Positions 28,505 through 37,548 of a DNA stretch of 64,000 nucleotides are shown here, piece after piece. Position 1 is the stretch's first letter. Each line of letters begins with the position of its first letter. The position numbers and the translations under genes are program-made. Source of the stretch: Hyphomicrobiales bacterium (lineage in GTDB: Bacteria; Pseudomonadota; Alphaproteobacteria; Rhizobiales; Rhizobiaceae); assembly GCA_900469965.1 (NCBI GenBank), contig UBZP01000012.1:1-64000 (forward strand). Direction: 5' to 3'. The notes beneath the pieces are model-generated. The model ran no database searches and was not told where the DNA came from. It was given only the letters and a program-made list of their open reading frames with translations.

Positions 28505-29693
28505 GCCGCCAGTCGATAGTCGCGCCAGCGGTGCCGGTCAATGGCGCCCCGACGTTCTGGTCATCGGGGCGGGCGTGATGGGGATGTGGGCGGCGCTGAT
28601 GGCGGCGCGCGCCGGGCACACGGTGCTGGTCGCCGAGCGCCACCGGGTCGGGGCCGGCGCCAGCGGCGGCCTGCTCGGCGCCCTGATGCCGCACCTGCCG
28701 GATCGCTGGAACGCCAAGAAGCAGTTCCAGCTCGAGGCGCTGACTTCACTGGAGGGTGAACTCGCCGAGCTGGAGGCCGCCACCGGCCTTTCCGCCGGCT
28801 ATCGTCGCAGCGGACGCGTGATCCCCCTGGCCGGACCGCAACAGCATCTGCGCGCGCTGCAGCATTCCCGCGATGCCGCCGCGGCCTGGAGCGTTGCGGG
28901 GCGGACGTTTTCCTACGAGGTTTCGGATCGTGCTCCGGCTTCCGGCTGGCCGGCGGCAGAGGCGACGACGCATGGGTTGGTCTTCGACAGCCTCGCCGCC
29001 CGCATCTCGCCGCGCGGGCTGCTGAACCTCCTGCGGGCTGCCCTCGAGGCGATGCCGCAGGTCCGCATCGCGGAGAGTGCCGATGTCGCCCGCCTCGATC
29101 CCGAGGGGAGGACCGCGCGTCTGGCTGACGGCACCGAGATCGCCTTCGGCCATGTGGTCGTTTCGGGCGGTGTCGCGGGCTTCAACCTGCTCGAAGCGCT
29201 GGAACCGATCAGGTTGCCGCGGCCGCTGGGCGTGGCGGTGAAAGGGCAGGCGGCGCTGTTCAGGGCCGAAATCGACCCCGGTGTGCCGATCCTGTTCGAC
29301 AACGGCATCTATGTCGTGCCGCATGACGGCGGATACTGTGCGGTCGGCAGCACCAGCGAGGACGCGTTCGGCGACGCAACCGCCACCGACGGGTTGCTGG
29401 ACGACGTGGTCGAAAGAGCCTGCCGGCTGGCACCGGTGCTGCGCGAGGCGTCGCTGGTCGAACGCTGGGCGGGCTTGCGGCCGAAGCCGATCGGGCGCGA
29501 TCCGGTCGCGGGACTGCACCCCGACTTTCCCGCGGTCGCGGTTCTCGGCGGCGGCTTCAAGATCAGTTTCGGCATTGCGCATGAGCTGGCACGCGCGGTG
29601 ATCGGACAGATCGACGGCGGTAGCGCAGGGGAGCTACCGCCGTCGTTTGCCGTCGGCGCGCATCTGGAGGCTGCGCGCCGGGATTTCGCCTAG
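28503..29693 (+). CDS. FAD-dependent oxidoreductase, probable MnmC(o) partner of MnmD
   Basis: 396 aa from ATG 28503 (M-P-P-V-D-S-R), preceded by AGGAG at 28487-28491. In-frame ATG 28482 and GTG 28458 would lengthen it into mnmD. The DadA/glycine-oxidase fold begins with the FAD-binding G-A-G-V-M-G-M-W-A-A (residues about 20-29) and ends with G-L-R-P-K-P-I-G-R-D-P and G-G-G-F-K-I-S-F-G, typical of D-amino-acid oxidase-like enzymes. In E. coli MnmC the C-terminal half of this fold oxidises cmnm5s2U in tRNA. The direct head-to-head partnership with mnmD makes that role plausible, but a free D-amino-acid oxidase cannot be excluded. Stop 3 bp from the convergent PRC-barrel gene. Confidence 0.8.
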   Translation: MPPVDSRASGAGQWRPDVLVIGAGVMGMWAALMAARAGHTVLVAERHRVGAGASGGLLGALMPHLPDRWNAKKQFQLEALTSLEGELAELEAATGLSAGYRRSGRVIPLAGPQQHLRALQHSRDAAAAWSVAGRTFSYEVSDRAPASGWPAAEATTHGLVFDSLAARISPRGLLNLLRAALEAMPQVRIAESADVARLDPEGRTARLADGTEIAFGHVVVSGGVAGFNLLEALEPIRLPRPLGVAVKGQAALFRAEIDPGVPILFDNGIYVVPHDGGYCAVGSTSEDAFGDATATDGLLDDVVERACRLAPVLREASLVERWAGLRPKPIGRDPVAGLHPDFPAVAVLGGGFKISFGIAHELARAVIGQIDGGSAGELPPSFAVGAHLEAARRDFA

Positions 29694-29696
29694 GCG

Positions 29697-30071
29697 TTAC
29701 ATCCAGTAGGGCGGCACGCCGTAGTAGTCGTGGATCAGCTTGCCGTTGCGGCGATCCCATTCGTATTCCGCTTCGCTCTCGTAGTGGGGCGCGGCTTCGA
29801 CCTGCTCCTTGGTCACGTCGATGCGATAGCCGTTGAGGCTTTCGTCATAGTTCAGCTTGCCCCACGGCAGCGGATAGTGATCGTGGCCAATGCCAAGAAA
29901 ACCGCCGAAGGACAGCACGGCATAGGAGACGTGGCCGCTGCGCTTGTCCAGGATCAGGCGTTCGACGGAACCGATGTGCTTGCCGTCGGCGCCGTAGACG
30001 GCGGTGCCCTCGACCTTGTCGCTGGCGATCAGGGCTTCGGTTTCCTTGATGTTTGCATCCTGCGGAATCAT
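29697..30071 (-). CDS. PRC-barrel domain protein
   Basis: 124 aa from ATG 30071, preceded by AAGGGAG. The PRC-barrel core runs over residues about 15-90 (V-Y-G-A-D-G-K-H-I-G-S-V then Y-A-V-L-S-F-G-G-F-L-G-I-G-H-D-H-Y-P-L-P-W), a beta-barrel found in ribosome maturation and photosynthetic H-subunits. In rhizobia such small PRC proteins are widespread and often stress-induced. Function is not known. The C-terminus ends in Pro/Tyr-rich residues. Divergent from puuE, 142 bp away. Confidence 0.82.
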   Translation of the reverse strand: MIPQDANIKETEALIASDKVEGTAVYGADGKHIGSVERLILDKRSGHVSYAVLSFGGFLGIGHDHYPLPWGKLNYDESLNGYRIDVTKEQVEAAPHYESEAEYEWDRRNGKLIHDYYGVPPYWM

Positions 30072-30213
30072 CGTGTGTTCTCCCTTTCTGTTCGGGAAAT
30101 CAACGCGCCGTTCCCCGTCTTGTTCCATCGGCGGCATCGTGGAAATGCCGGATTCCGCCTCGACTTTCCTGCCGCGGATGCTACCGTCGGCCGAACGTTT
30201 CGAGGTGGAATTC

Positions 30214-31143
30214 ATGTCTGAAAAGCCCTATCCGCGCGATCTCGTCGGCTATGGTCGCACGGCGCCGGACCCGCGATGGCCCGGTGAGGCGCGCATCGCC
30301 GTGCAGTTCGTCGTCAACTACGAGGAAGGCGGCGAAAGCTGCGTGCTCGACGGCGATCCGGCCTCCGAAAGCCTGCTGTCGGAGATCGTGGGCGCGCAGC
30401 CCTGGCCCGGGCAGCGCAACCTCAACATCGAATCGATCTACGAGTACGGCGCGCGCGCCGGCTTCTGGCGGCTGTGGCGGCTGTTTTCCAGCCGCGACGT
30501 GCCGGTTACCGTCTACGGCGTGACGCTGGCGATGGCGCGCAACCCGGACGCGGTGGCGGCGATGAAGGAGGCGGGCTGGGAGATCGCCAGCCACGGCTAC
30601 CGCTGGCTGGAATACAAGGATTTTTCCGAGGAGGAGGAGCGCCGGCACATCCGCGAGGCGGTGCGGCTGCACACCGAACTAACCGGATCGCACCCGCTCG
30701 GCATGTATCAGGGCAAGCCGTCGGCAAATACGCTGCGGCTGGTGATGGAGGAGGGCGGCTTCGTCTATTCCTCCGACAGCTATGCCGACGACCTGCCCTA
30801 CTGGGTGAAGGGCCTGAAGGACGAGCCGTTCCTGATCATTCCCTATACGCTGGAGACCAACGACATGCGGTTTGCCACGCCGCAGGGGTTCAATTCCGGC
30901 GACCAGTTCTTCACCTACCTGAAGGATGCCTTCGACGTGCTCTACGCGGAGGGCAAGGCGGGGAGCCCGAAGATGCTGAACGTCGGCCTGCACTGCCGCC
31001 TCGTCGGCCGTCCGGGTCGGGCGGCCGCACTCGCCCGCTTCGTCGACTACGTGCTGTCGCACGAGAAGGTCTGGGTGCCGCGCCGGATCGACATCGCCCG
31101 CCACTGGCATGCGCATCACAAGCCGACGGCGGGCCTGCCATGA
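30214..31143 (+). CDS. puuE: Allantoinase PuuE (polysaccharide deacetylase-like)
   Basis: 309 aa from ATG 30214 ([10 protein letters not shown]), with GAGGTGG upstream. It is the metal-independent type of allantoinase built on the NodB/polysaccharide deacetylase fold. The start P-R-D-L-V-G-Y-G-R-x-x-P-D-P-x-W-P and the [14 protein letters not shown] segment are diagnostic. Allantoin is opened to allantoate. First gene of a three-gene purine operon; its TGA overlaps the next ATG by 4 nt. Confidence 0.9.
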   Translation: MSEKPYPRDLVGYGRTAPDPRWPGEARIAVQFVVNYEEGGESCVLDGDPASESLLSEIVGAQPWPGQRNLNIESIYEYGARAGFWRLWRLFSSRDVPVTVYGVTLAMARNPDAVAAMKEAGWEIASHGYRWLEYKDFSEEEERRHIREAVRLHTELTGSHPLGMYQGKPSANTLRLVMEEGGFVYSSDSYADDLPYWVKGLKDEPFLIIPYTLETNDMRFATPQGFNSGDQFFTYLKDAFDVLYAEGKAGSPKMLNVGLHCRLVGRPGRAAALARFVDYVLSHEKVWVPRRIDIARHWHAHHKPTAGLP

Positions 31144-32135
31144 CCCGCGAGGACTTCGTCAGCCGCTTCGGCTGCGTCTTCGAGCACTCGCCGTTCATCG
31201 CCGGACGGGCGCATGATGCGGGTGCCATCATCGCGCCGCTGACGGCGCGGGGCGTGCACGCGGCGATGGCGGCGCAGTTTCGCGCGGCCTCTTTCGAAGA
31301 GCAGCTCGGCGTCCTGCGGGCACACCCCGATCTCGCCGGCCGGCTCGCGATCGCCGGCGAACTGACCGAGGACAGCCGCAAGGAGCAGGCGGGTGCAGGC
31401 CTCGACCGGCTGACTGCGGCCGAGCATGCGCGCTTCACCGGATTGAACACGGCCTATGTGGAGAAATTCGGCTTTCCCTTCATCATCGCCGTCAAGGGGC
31501 TGACGAAGGACGACATCCTCAAGGCGTTCGAGGCGCGGATCGGCAACAGCCGCGAACAGGAATTCGAGACGGCCAAGGCGCAGGTGGAGCGCATCGCGCT
31601 GCTGCGGCTGTCGGCGCTCTTGCCGGCAGACGGGCATGCGCTCGCCGTCCGCCCGCTGACAAAGGAAGCCTTCGCCCCCTTCGGCAGCGTCATCGAGGCC
31701 GATCCCGGGACGATGCGGCTGATCAACGGCGGCAACACCGAGCGCTACCATGCGCTTGCGGAGGCCGAGGCGACCGGCGAGGACGCGCGCGTCGTCATCA
31801 ATATCTTCCGCGGCAGCCCGCGGACCTTTCCCTATGCGGTGGCCATGATGGAGCGCCACCCGTTCGGCAGCCAGAGCTTTTCGCCGATCGACCACCGCCC
31901 CTGGCTGGTGGTGGTGGCCGAGGACGAAGGCGGCCGGCCCGGCGCGCCGCAGGTGTTTCTCGCGGGCGGCCGGCAGGGCGTCAACTACCGCCGCAACGTC
32001 TGGCACCATCCGCTGATGACGGTGGGCGAGACGAGCGATTTCCTCGTCGTCGACCGGAGCGGGGCGGGAAACAATCTCGAGGAATTCTTCTACGACGAAC
32101 CCTTCATCATCGAAGCGGCGGAGCTAAGCGCATGA
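31140..32135 (+). CDS. Fusion of OHCU decarboxylase (UraD) and ureidoglycolate lyase (AllA)
   Basis: 331 aa in a single uninterrupted frame. Residues 1-165 are UraD: A-H-P-D-L near residue 61 contributes the catalytic His, S-x-K-E-Q near 80 the Glu/Gln, and [11 protein letters not shown] closes the domain. From residue 168 the sequence is All[33 protein letters not shown] and [11 protein letters not shown]. UraD decarboxylates OHCU to S-allantoin; AllA splits ureidoglycolate into glyoxylate and urea. In the relatives I know these are separate genes. The linker is only a few residues. The start overlaps puuE (ATGA) and the stop overlaps uraH (ATGA). Confidence 0.9.
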   Translation: MTREDFVSRFGCVFEHSPFIAGRAHDAGAIIAPLTARGVHAAMAAQFRAASFEEQLGVLRAHPDLAGRLAIAGELTEDSRKEQAGAGLDRLTAAEHARFTGLNTAYVEKFGFPFIIAVKGLTKDDILKAFEARIGNSREQEFETAKAQVERIALLRLSALLPADGHALAVRPLTKEAFAPFGSVIEADPGTMRLINGGNTERYHALAEAEATGEDARVVINIFRGSPRTFPYAVAMMERHPFGSQSFSPIDHRPWLVVVAEDEGGRPGAPQVFLAGGRQGVNYRRNVWHHPLMTVGETSDFLVVDRSGAGNNLEEFFYDEPFIIEAAELSA

Positions 32136-32494
32136 CCAAGGCCGGACGACTGACGACGCATGTGCTCGACACCGCCCTCGGCAGACCTGCCGCGGGCCTG
32201 ACGATCGATCTCTTCTGGCTGGAGAACGGCGAGCGGCAATGGATCACCACGGTGAAGACCAACGCCGACGGGCGGGTCGACGCGCCGCTGGTCGAGGGCG
32301 TCGGCTTCATGGCCGGAACCTACGAGCTCGCCTTCCACGCCGGGGACTACCTGCGCCAGAGCGGGGTGGCACTGCCGGACCCGGCCTTCCTCGACGTCAT
32401 CCCCTTGCGCTTCGGCGTCGCCGATCCGTCGAGCCACTACCACGTACCGCTGCTGCTCTCGCCCTATGGGTACTCGACCTACCGGGGCAGCTGA
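32132..32494 (+). CDS. uraH: 5-hydroxyisourate hydrolase (transthyretin-like)
   Basis: 120 aa, typical length. N-terminal L-T-T-H-V-L-D-T, the middle [12 protein letters not shown], and the terminal tetrapeptide Y-R-G-S are the signatures of HIU hydrolase; the catalytic His residues are in T-T-H and S-H-Y-H. Hydrolyses 5-hydroxyisourate from urate oxidation to OHCU, the substrate of the upstream gene. The ATG overlaps the fusion gene's TGA. Last gene of the puuE operon, convergent with guaD. Confidence 0.94.
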   Translation: MTKAGRLTTHVLDTALGRPAAGLTIDLFWLENGERQWITTVKTNADGRVDAPLVEGVGFMAGTYELAFHAGDYLRQSGVALPDPAFLDVIPLRFGVADPSSHYHVPLLLSPYGYSTYRGS

Positions 32495-32557
32495 CGGCGC
32501 TTGAGTTTTCTGCGGCGCAGATCATCCTCAGTACCGCCTCTGCCATTTGAAGGGGGC

Positions 32558-33865
32558 TCACAGCCCCGCCTTCATCGCCTTGCCGGCGACGTAGGTCTCG
32601 CGCACCGCGCGGTCGTCGCCGAGGGTCTGCAACAGGAAGAGCTCGTCGGCGAGCGAGCGGACGACTTCCATCCTGAGCGCCATCGCAGGCGTCGCGGTGG
32701 CGTCGAGCACGACGAGGTCGGCGTCGGTGCCGGGCTCCAGCGTGCCGATCCGGCTTTCGAGCGACAGGACCTGCGCGTTGCCGAGCGTCATGTGGTAGAA
32801 GCTCTCGAACGGGTTCAGGCGCTCGCCGAGCAACTGCTGGATCTTGTAGGTCTCGTCCAGCGTCCTCAGCATCGAATAGCTAGTGCCGCCGCCGACGTCG
32901 GTGGCAAGGCCGATCCGCACCGGCTTGTCCCGTCGTGAAAGCGTCTTCAGCGGGAACAGGCCGGAGCCGAGGAAGAGGTTGGACGTCGGGCAGTGGACGG
33001 CGACGGCGCCGGCCTCGCTCATCGCATCCGCCTCGCGTTCGGTCAAATGGATGCAATGGCCGAACAGGCTCTTCGGACCCAGCAGTCCATAATTCGCGTA
33101 GACGTCGGTGTAGTCGATCGCCTCGGGGTAGAGCTCGGCGGTGTAGCGGATCTCGTCGTGGTTTTCCGACAGATGCGTCTGGATGTGCAGGTCGGGGAAC
33201 TCGCGGGCGAGCGCTGCGGTCATCTCCATCTGCGCCGGCGTCGAGGTGATGGCGAAGCGCGGGGTGATGGCGACGTGGTTGCGGCCCTTGCCGTGCCACG
33301 CCTCGATCACCGCGCGGGTCTCGTCGTAGCCCATCTCCGGCGTGTCGAGTAGCCCTTGCGGGGCGTTGCGGTCCATCATCACCTTGCCGCCGACCATGCA
33401 CATGCCGCGCTTCAGCGCCTCGGCGAAATAGGCATCGGCCGAGGCCTTGTGCACCGAGCAATAGGCGACGGCCGTCGTCGTGCCGTGGCGGAGCATCTCG
33501 TCATAGAAATGGCGGGCGATCCTTGCCGAATGGGCCGGCTCGACGAAGCGGCACTCCTCGGGGAAGGTATGGGTGTTCAGCCATTCCAGGAGGTTTGCCG
33601 CATAGGCGCCGATCACCTGCATCTGCGGGAAATGCACATGCGTGTCGATGAAGCCCGGCAGGATCAGGCAGGGCCGGTGGTCGATCTCGTCTATGCCTTC
33701 GGGCGCTGCGGCGCGCACGGCCGCATAGGGCCCGACAGCGGCGATGCGGCCGTCCTCGACCAGGATGCCGCCGTCCTCCTCATAGCGGTAGGCGTCGTGA
33801 TCGTCGATGCCTTCCGGCCCGCGGACGAAGCCGAGCAGACGTCCGCGCAGAAGCGTTGCCGTCAT
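32558..33865 (-). CDS. guaD: Guanine deaminase
   Basis: 435 aa, amidohydrolase superfamily. Metal ligands are H-V-H in F-I-D-T-H-V-H-F-P-Q (about residue 75), the later T-H-L-S-E-N and G-H-C-I-H, and D in L-A-T-D-V-G-G-G; the V-H-F-P-Q and D-V-G-G-G-T-S-Y-S motifs mark guanine deaminase. It turns guanine into xanthine and ammonia, feeding XdhAB. Its ATG overlaps the puuD stop by 4 nt (ATGA), so it is the second gene of the minus-strand puuD-guaD unit. Confidence 0.93.
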   Translation of the reverse strand: MTATLLRGRLLGFVRGPEGIDDHDAYRYEEDGGILVEDGRIAAVGPYAAVRAAAPEGIDEIDHRPCLILPGFIDTHVHFPQMQVIGAYAANLLEWLNTHTFPEECRFVEPAHSARIARHFYDEMLRHGTTTAVAYCSVHKASADAYFAEALKRGMCMVGGKVMMDRNAPQGLLDTPEMGYDETRAVIEAWHGKGRNHVAITPRFAITSTPAQMEMTAALAREFPDLHIQTHLSENHDEIRYTAELYPEAIDYTDVYANYGLLGPKSLFGHCIHLTEREADAMSEAGAVAVHCPTSNLFLGSGLFPLKTLSRRDKPVRIGLATDVGGGTSYSMLRTLDETYKIQQLLGERLNPFESFYHMTLGNAQVLSLESRIGTLEPGTDADLVVLDATATPAMALRMEVVRSLADELFLLQTLGDDRAVRETYVAGKAMKAGL

Positions 33866-35103
33866 GGTGCGTCTCCTTTCGAGACCGCGCTTTCATACCA
33901 GGCGGTCAGCAATTGCCGCTCGTCCGGCGTAACGCCGGTGAGATTGCCGGGTGGCATGGCATGGCTGCGGGCGGCCTGCAAATAGATTTCGCGGGCATGG
34001 CTTGCGATCGCCGCATCGCTGTCGAGCACGACGTCCTTCGGCGCGGCGTGCAGCCCTTCCCAGACCGGCTCGGCGGCGTGGCACATGCTGCAGCGGCTCA
34101 TGATCACGTCGCGGGCGGCGGGGAAATGCGCATCGGCGGCAAACCTTTCGAACACCGGCGCCGGCGTCGCCTCCGCCGTGCCGCCGGTCAGGACCTTCGG
34201 CACGGTCGAGAGCCAGATGATGACGATGAACAGGATCGCAGTCGCGAGCCAGGTCCAGGTCGGCCGGCCCTTTCTGGCATGCGTGGTGTTGAACCAGTGG
34301 CGGATGGTGACGCCCATCAGGAAGACGAGTGCGGCGATGATCCAGTTGAAGGCCGTGGCGAAGGCCAGCGGATAGTGGTTCGACAGCATGAAGAAGATGA
34401 CGGGCAACGTCAGGTAGTTGTTGTGGAGCGAGCGCTGCTTGGCGATGACGCCGTATTTCGGGTCCGGCGTGCGCCCGGCGATCAGGTCGGCGACGACGAT
34501 CTTCTGGTTGGGGATGATGATGAAGAAGACGTTGGCCGACATGATGGTGGCGGTGAACGCGCCGAGATGCAGGAAGGCGGCGCGGCCGGTGAAGACCTGC
34601 GTGTAGCCCCAGGCCATGGCGACGAGCAGGATATAGAGCAGGATCATCAGGCCCCAGGTGTTCCGCCCGAGCGGCGACTTGCAGAGCAGGTCGTAGAGGA
34701 TCCAGCCTGCCGCCAGCGAGGCGAGCGAGATGGCGATCGCGGTGGCAGCCGAGACGTCCAGCACCTGGCGGTCGATCAAGAACAGCTCCGCGCCGCCGTA
34801 ATAGACCAGACAGAGCATGGCGAAGCCGGACAGCCAGGTGGCGTAGCTCTCCCATTTGAACCAGGTCAGGTGCTCGGGCATCGTCGCCGGCGCCACCAGG
34901 TATTTCTGGATATGGTAGAAGCCGCCGCCGTGGACCTGCCACTCCTCGCCATAGGCGCCCGGCGGCAGATGCGGCCGCTTCACCAGGCCGAGGTCGAGGG
35001 CGATGAAGTAGAAGGACGAGCCGATCCAGGCGATCGCGGTGACCACGTGCAGCCAGCGCACGGCAAAGGCGATCCATTCCCAGGCGATGGCGTATTCGTA
35101 CAT
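33862..35103 (-). CDS. puuD: Membrane urate hydroxylase PuuD with C-terminal cytochrome c
   Basis: 413 aa. Eight or nine transmembrane helices occupy residues about 10-315, with conserved H-x-V-x-A-I-A-W-I-G-S-S-F-Y-F-I at the start and H-N-N-Y near residue 227. A C-terminal c-type cytochrome follows, with heme motif C-S-M-C-H near residue 339 and a Met ligand in H-A-M-P-P-G-N. This is the PuuD family, which replaces soluble uricase in many proteobacteria: it oxidises urate to 5-hydroxyisourate and passes electrons into the respiratory chain. First gene of a puuD-guaD operon, preceded on the same strand by a LysR regulator 129 bp upstream. Confidence 0.94.
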   Translation of the reverse strand: MYEYAIAWEWIAFAVRWLHVVTAIAWIGSSFYFIALDLGLVKRPHLPPGAYGEEWQVHGGGFYHIQKYLVAPATMPEHLTWFKWESYATWLSGFAMLCLVYYGGAELFLIDRQVLDVSAATAIAISLASLAAGWILYDLLCKSPLGRNTWGLMILLYILLVAMAWGYTQVFTGRAAFLHLGAFTATIMSANVFFIIIPNQKIVVADLIAGRTPDPKYGVIAKQRSLHNNYLTLPVIFFMLSNHYPLAFATAFNWIIAALVFLMGVTIRHWFNTTHARKGRPTWTWLATAILFIVIIWLSTVPKVLTGGTAEATPAPVFERFAADAHFPAARDVIMSRCSMCHAAEPVWEGLHAAPKDVVLDSDAAIASHAREIYLQAARSHAMPPGNLTGVTPDERQLLTAWYESAVSKGDAP

Positions 35104-35232
35104 GCATGACCCCTCGTTCTCGTCTGTCCCGCACCTTGCGAAAAAATGCGAGGCGAGGGAAGGGGATGACGCGCGGTTCCACCGCCCTGTCGCCGTCCGG
35201 GCTCCCTCGGCGGCATGCCCCGTTCTCGTTCC

Positions 35233-36129
35233 TCAATCGACGAAGGTCGGCGCTTCGGAGCGCAGCCAGTTGCGGAACAGCCGGATCTTGGGAACGTTGC
35301 GCCGGCTTTCGGGGTAGACCAGCCAGTGGGCCTTGCCGTCGTTGCAGGCGATGTCGAAGGGCTGGTAGAGGCGACCGCGCGCGATGTCGTCGGCATAGAG
35401 TTCCGGGCTGAGCATCGCCACGCCGTGCCCGCCCATCACGGTGTCGGCCTCCAGCGTCTGGGTGCCGAGATAGGTGTGCGGCCGGTCGCCGAGGTCGATG
35501 TCGGGCAGGCCGGCCTCGGCGAACCACTGCGCCCACCAGGGGTCGGTCGGATCGAAGATGGGGAGCTTCAGCAGGTCCTCCGGCCTGTCGATGCCGCCGA
35601 CGCTCTCGGCCAGCGCCGGGCTCAGCATCGGGGTGAAGGTCAGTTCCATCAGCCGGTGCGTGGCAAGGCCCGGCCAGTTGCCGTCACCGTAGCGGATCGC
35701 GACATCGACCGCCTCGCGCGAGAAATCGACCAGCGCCTGGTCGGTCAGAAGCCGCACGGCGACGGTCGGGTTCTGCAGGTGGAAGGAGCCGAGATGCGGC
35801 GCCAGCCACCGCGATGCCATGGTATAGGTCGAGGAGATCACCAGCGTGCCCTCGGCATCCTCGAGCACCGAGGCGAAGGCGTCCTGCAGGATGGAGAAGG
35901 CTTCGCCCACCCTCGGCGCCAGCCGTTGGCCGACCTCCGTCAGCACGATCTGGCGCGGCCGGCGCAGGAAGAGCGGTTCGCCGAGCAGGTCTTCCAGAAG
36001 CTTGATCTGGTAGCTGACGGCGGTCTGGGTCATGCCCAGTTCTTCGCCGGCGCGGGTGAAGCTGCCATGCCGGGCGGCGGCGTCGAACACCCGCATCGCA
36101 TTCAGCGGGAACTGGCGGGCCATCTTCAT
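35233..36129 (-). CDS. LysR-family transcriptional regulator (GcvA-like)
   Basis: 298 aa from ATG 36129 (M-K-M-A-R-Q-F-P-L-N-A-M-R-V-F), with AAGAGAG upstream; ATG 36123 is an alternative. The HTH recognition helix is L-G-M-T-Q-T-A-V-S-Y-Q (about 32-42) and F-L-R-R-P follows, both typical of the GcvA/AmpR subgroup. The effector domain shows the conserved V-D-V-A-I-R-Y-G-D-G. Its stop is 129 bp upstream of puuD and its start is divergent from the small gene at 36232. It may control purine catabolism, judged from position only. Confidence 0.88.
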   Translation of the reverse strand: MKMARQFPLNAMRVFDAAARHGSFTRAGEELGMTQTAVSYQIKLLEDLLGEPLFLRRPRQIVLTEVGQRLAPRVGEAFSILQDAFASVLEDAEGTLVISSTYTMASRWLAPHLGSFHLQNPTVAVRLLTDQALVDFSREAVDVAIRYGDGNWPGLATHRLMELTFTPMLSPALAESVGGIDRPEDLLKLPIFDPTDPWWAQWFAEAGLPDIDLGDRPHTYLGTQTLEADTVMGGHGVAMLSPELYADDIARGRLYQPFDIACNDGKAHWLVYPESRRNVPKIRLFRNWLRSEAPTFVD

Positions 36130-36231
36130 GGATAAGCTCTCTTGATGCATGCAGCCGGAGGTTCGATTGGAATTCCAGCACTTCGGTGTGCAAAGTGCAA
36201 GCAAGTTCAACAGCCGCCATGAGGTGTCGTT

Positions 36232-36444
36232 ATGACCTGCCCCGATCTTGTTCGTGATGAACACAGCCTGCGCCAGCCGCTTCCGTCCCCCTTCGACTGG
36301 TGGGTCCGCGTCATCGTCGACGCGCTGCTGCCGTCGCTGACGCCGCGCCATTCTCGCCTCGATCTGGAGACGATGCCGGATCACATCAAGCGCGACCTGG
36401 GATTGCTCGACGGCCGCGATCGCTATTGCGACGAGGGGCGGTGA
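36232..36444 (+). CDS. DUF1127-like small protein
   Basis: 70 aa. The C-terminal half (P-D-H-I-K-R-D-L-G-L-L-D-G-R) matches the short DUF1127 pattern, in which a helix ends in a conserved D-L/I-G-L; rhizobial DUF1127 proteins are small, often paralogous, and linked to RNA and phosphate regulation in Agrobacterium. The N-terminus (F-D-W-W-V-R) may be an amphipathic segment. Divergent from the LysR gene, sharing a 102-bp region. Confidence 0.6.
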   Translation: MTCPDLVRDEHSLRQPLPSPFDWWVRVIVDALLPSLTPRHSRLDLETMPDHIKRDLGLLDGRDRYCDEGR

Positions 36445-36460
36445 GGTGACGTGCAGTGCT

Positions 36461-36543
36461 CTCATCTCCCCTATGGGAGAAGAGTGTGCGACCGTTCCGC
36501 GGCCGGATATTGGGAATCAGAGCGGCCGCAACCCGTTGCGGCC
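36461..36543. repeat. Two palindromes at the left edge of a low-GC island
   Basis: CTC-a-TCTCCC-ctat-GGGAGA-a-GAG at 36461-36484, and GGCCGCAAC-cc-GTTGCGGCC at 36524-36543 (9-bp perfect stem). The first has the CTCATC/CTTCTCCC style of rhizobial intergenic palindromes. The block sits where GC content drops before the gene at 36577. The dyads are seen; their nature is inferred. Confidence 0.45.
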
Positions 36544-36576
36544 ATATTGGCCCTCCGGGAGGCGCCGTCGTCGAGA

Positions 36577-37455
36577 CTACTCCTCCTTTGAGATGTCAAT
36601 CTCCGCGATTTTCCTCATGGTTTCAAACTGGAACATGGTTGCCTTGCCCTCAGTTTCTATCATGAAGTGCAGCCCCTTGTTGGTGATGAAGAACCAACTC
36701 ATTTGGAGTTCAGCGTTATCTCTCCTGTGTAATTCCTCTGGTGCAAGCTCGCGTGCGGTCGTTCCGTCGTAGAAGATGGTCCGTTCGCCCACAGTAAACT
36801 GCTCGAAAATCTGCCTGCTTTTCTGGCACAGCACGCGAATGAGCTTCATATAACTTGGTTCGGCGTCAAGTGCGGATTTCACTCTTTCCGAGCGGTTCGA
36901 TAGAGCCACAGATCGCCGCCGTACTTCCTGCTGCAGTTCATCGACCGATAGGACGCGCAAGTTCGGTTGGCGCCTAAGCCATGCCGCGTTGATCAGAAAA
37001 AGGTCCTCGACCTCATTCAGCGCATAGAAGCGGCTGTCGATTGTCCAGAAGTGGTCTTTCACAGGCTTGTTCCGGCCAGAGTAAGCAGATGAACATGCCT
37101 TCGTGCCAAATTTCCCGACTGCATCCACTCCTTCATCGAAGAGAGCCAGATGTCGGACGGCGCCCATGTCCCTCAGCCCTTGTCTTACGATATCGACGAT
37201 CTCAGCACTCCAGTTCGAATTTATGCCGAACTGCAGGAACCCGCCGTTGTTTACTTGTGCGACGTAGAAATCGACATAGTAACTCATAATTGCGGAGCGG
37301 CTGATTTCTTCTGGGGTCAGATGCTCTTTGAACAGGTCGTTTATGACGGAGATGTTCGAGTCGAGGATGTCGAAGGGATCTCTGCTGTCAAAGGCTTCGG
37401 CGGAGACCATGATCACGTCGTCGGAAGATAAGAAAGCGCTTTCAAGTTCGTTCAT
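36577..37455 (-). CDS. DMP19-like hypothetical protein
   Basis: 292 aa from ATG 37455 (M-N-E-L-E-S-A-F-L); another ATG 24 nt upstream is possible. The first half holds Y-Y-V-D-F-Y-V-A-Q-V-N-N-G-G-F-L-Q-F, the signature of the DMP19 family, named after a Neisseria DNA-mimic protein that sequesters a repressor. The second half has no family I recognise. Base composition is markedly lower in GC and codon use differs from the neighbours, consistent with horizontal gain. No signal peptide or membrane helix. Function unknown. Confidence 0.65.
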   Translation of the reverse strand: MNELESAFLSSDDVIMVSAEAFDSRDPFDILDSNISVINDLFKEHLTPEEISRSAIMSYYVDFYVAQVNNGGFLQFGINSNWSAEIVDIVRQGLRDMGAVRHLALFDEGVDAVGKFGTKACSSAYSGRNKPVKDHFWTIDSRFYALNEVEDLFLINAAWLRRQPNLRVLSVDELQQEVRRRSVALSNRSERVKSALDAEPSYMKLIRVLCQKSRQIFEQFTVGERTIFYDGTTARELAPEELHRRDNAELQMSWFFITNKGLHFMIETEGKATMFQFETMRKIAEIDISKEE

Positions 37456-37548
37456 CGGAGTTCCACTTATATCGATCAACTAAGACATTTCCGGTGGTTC
37501 TTGTTCTGATCATCTGCAAATCGCCGATCTGCCGAGAAGACGAAAAAC

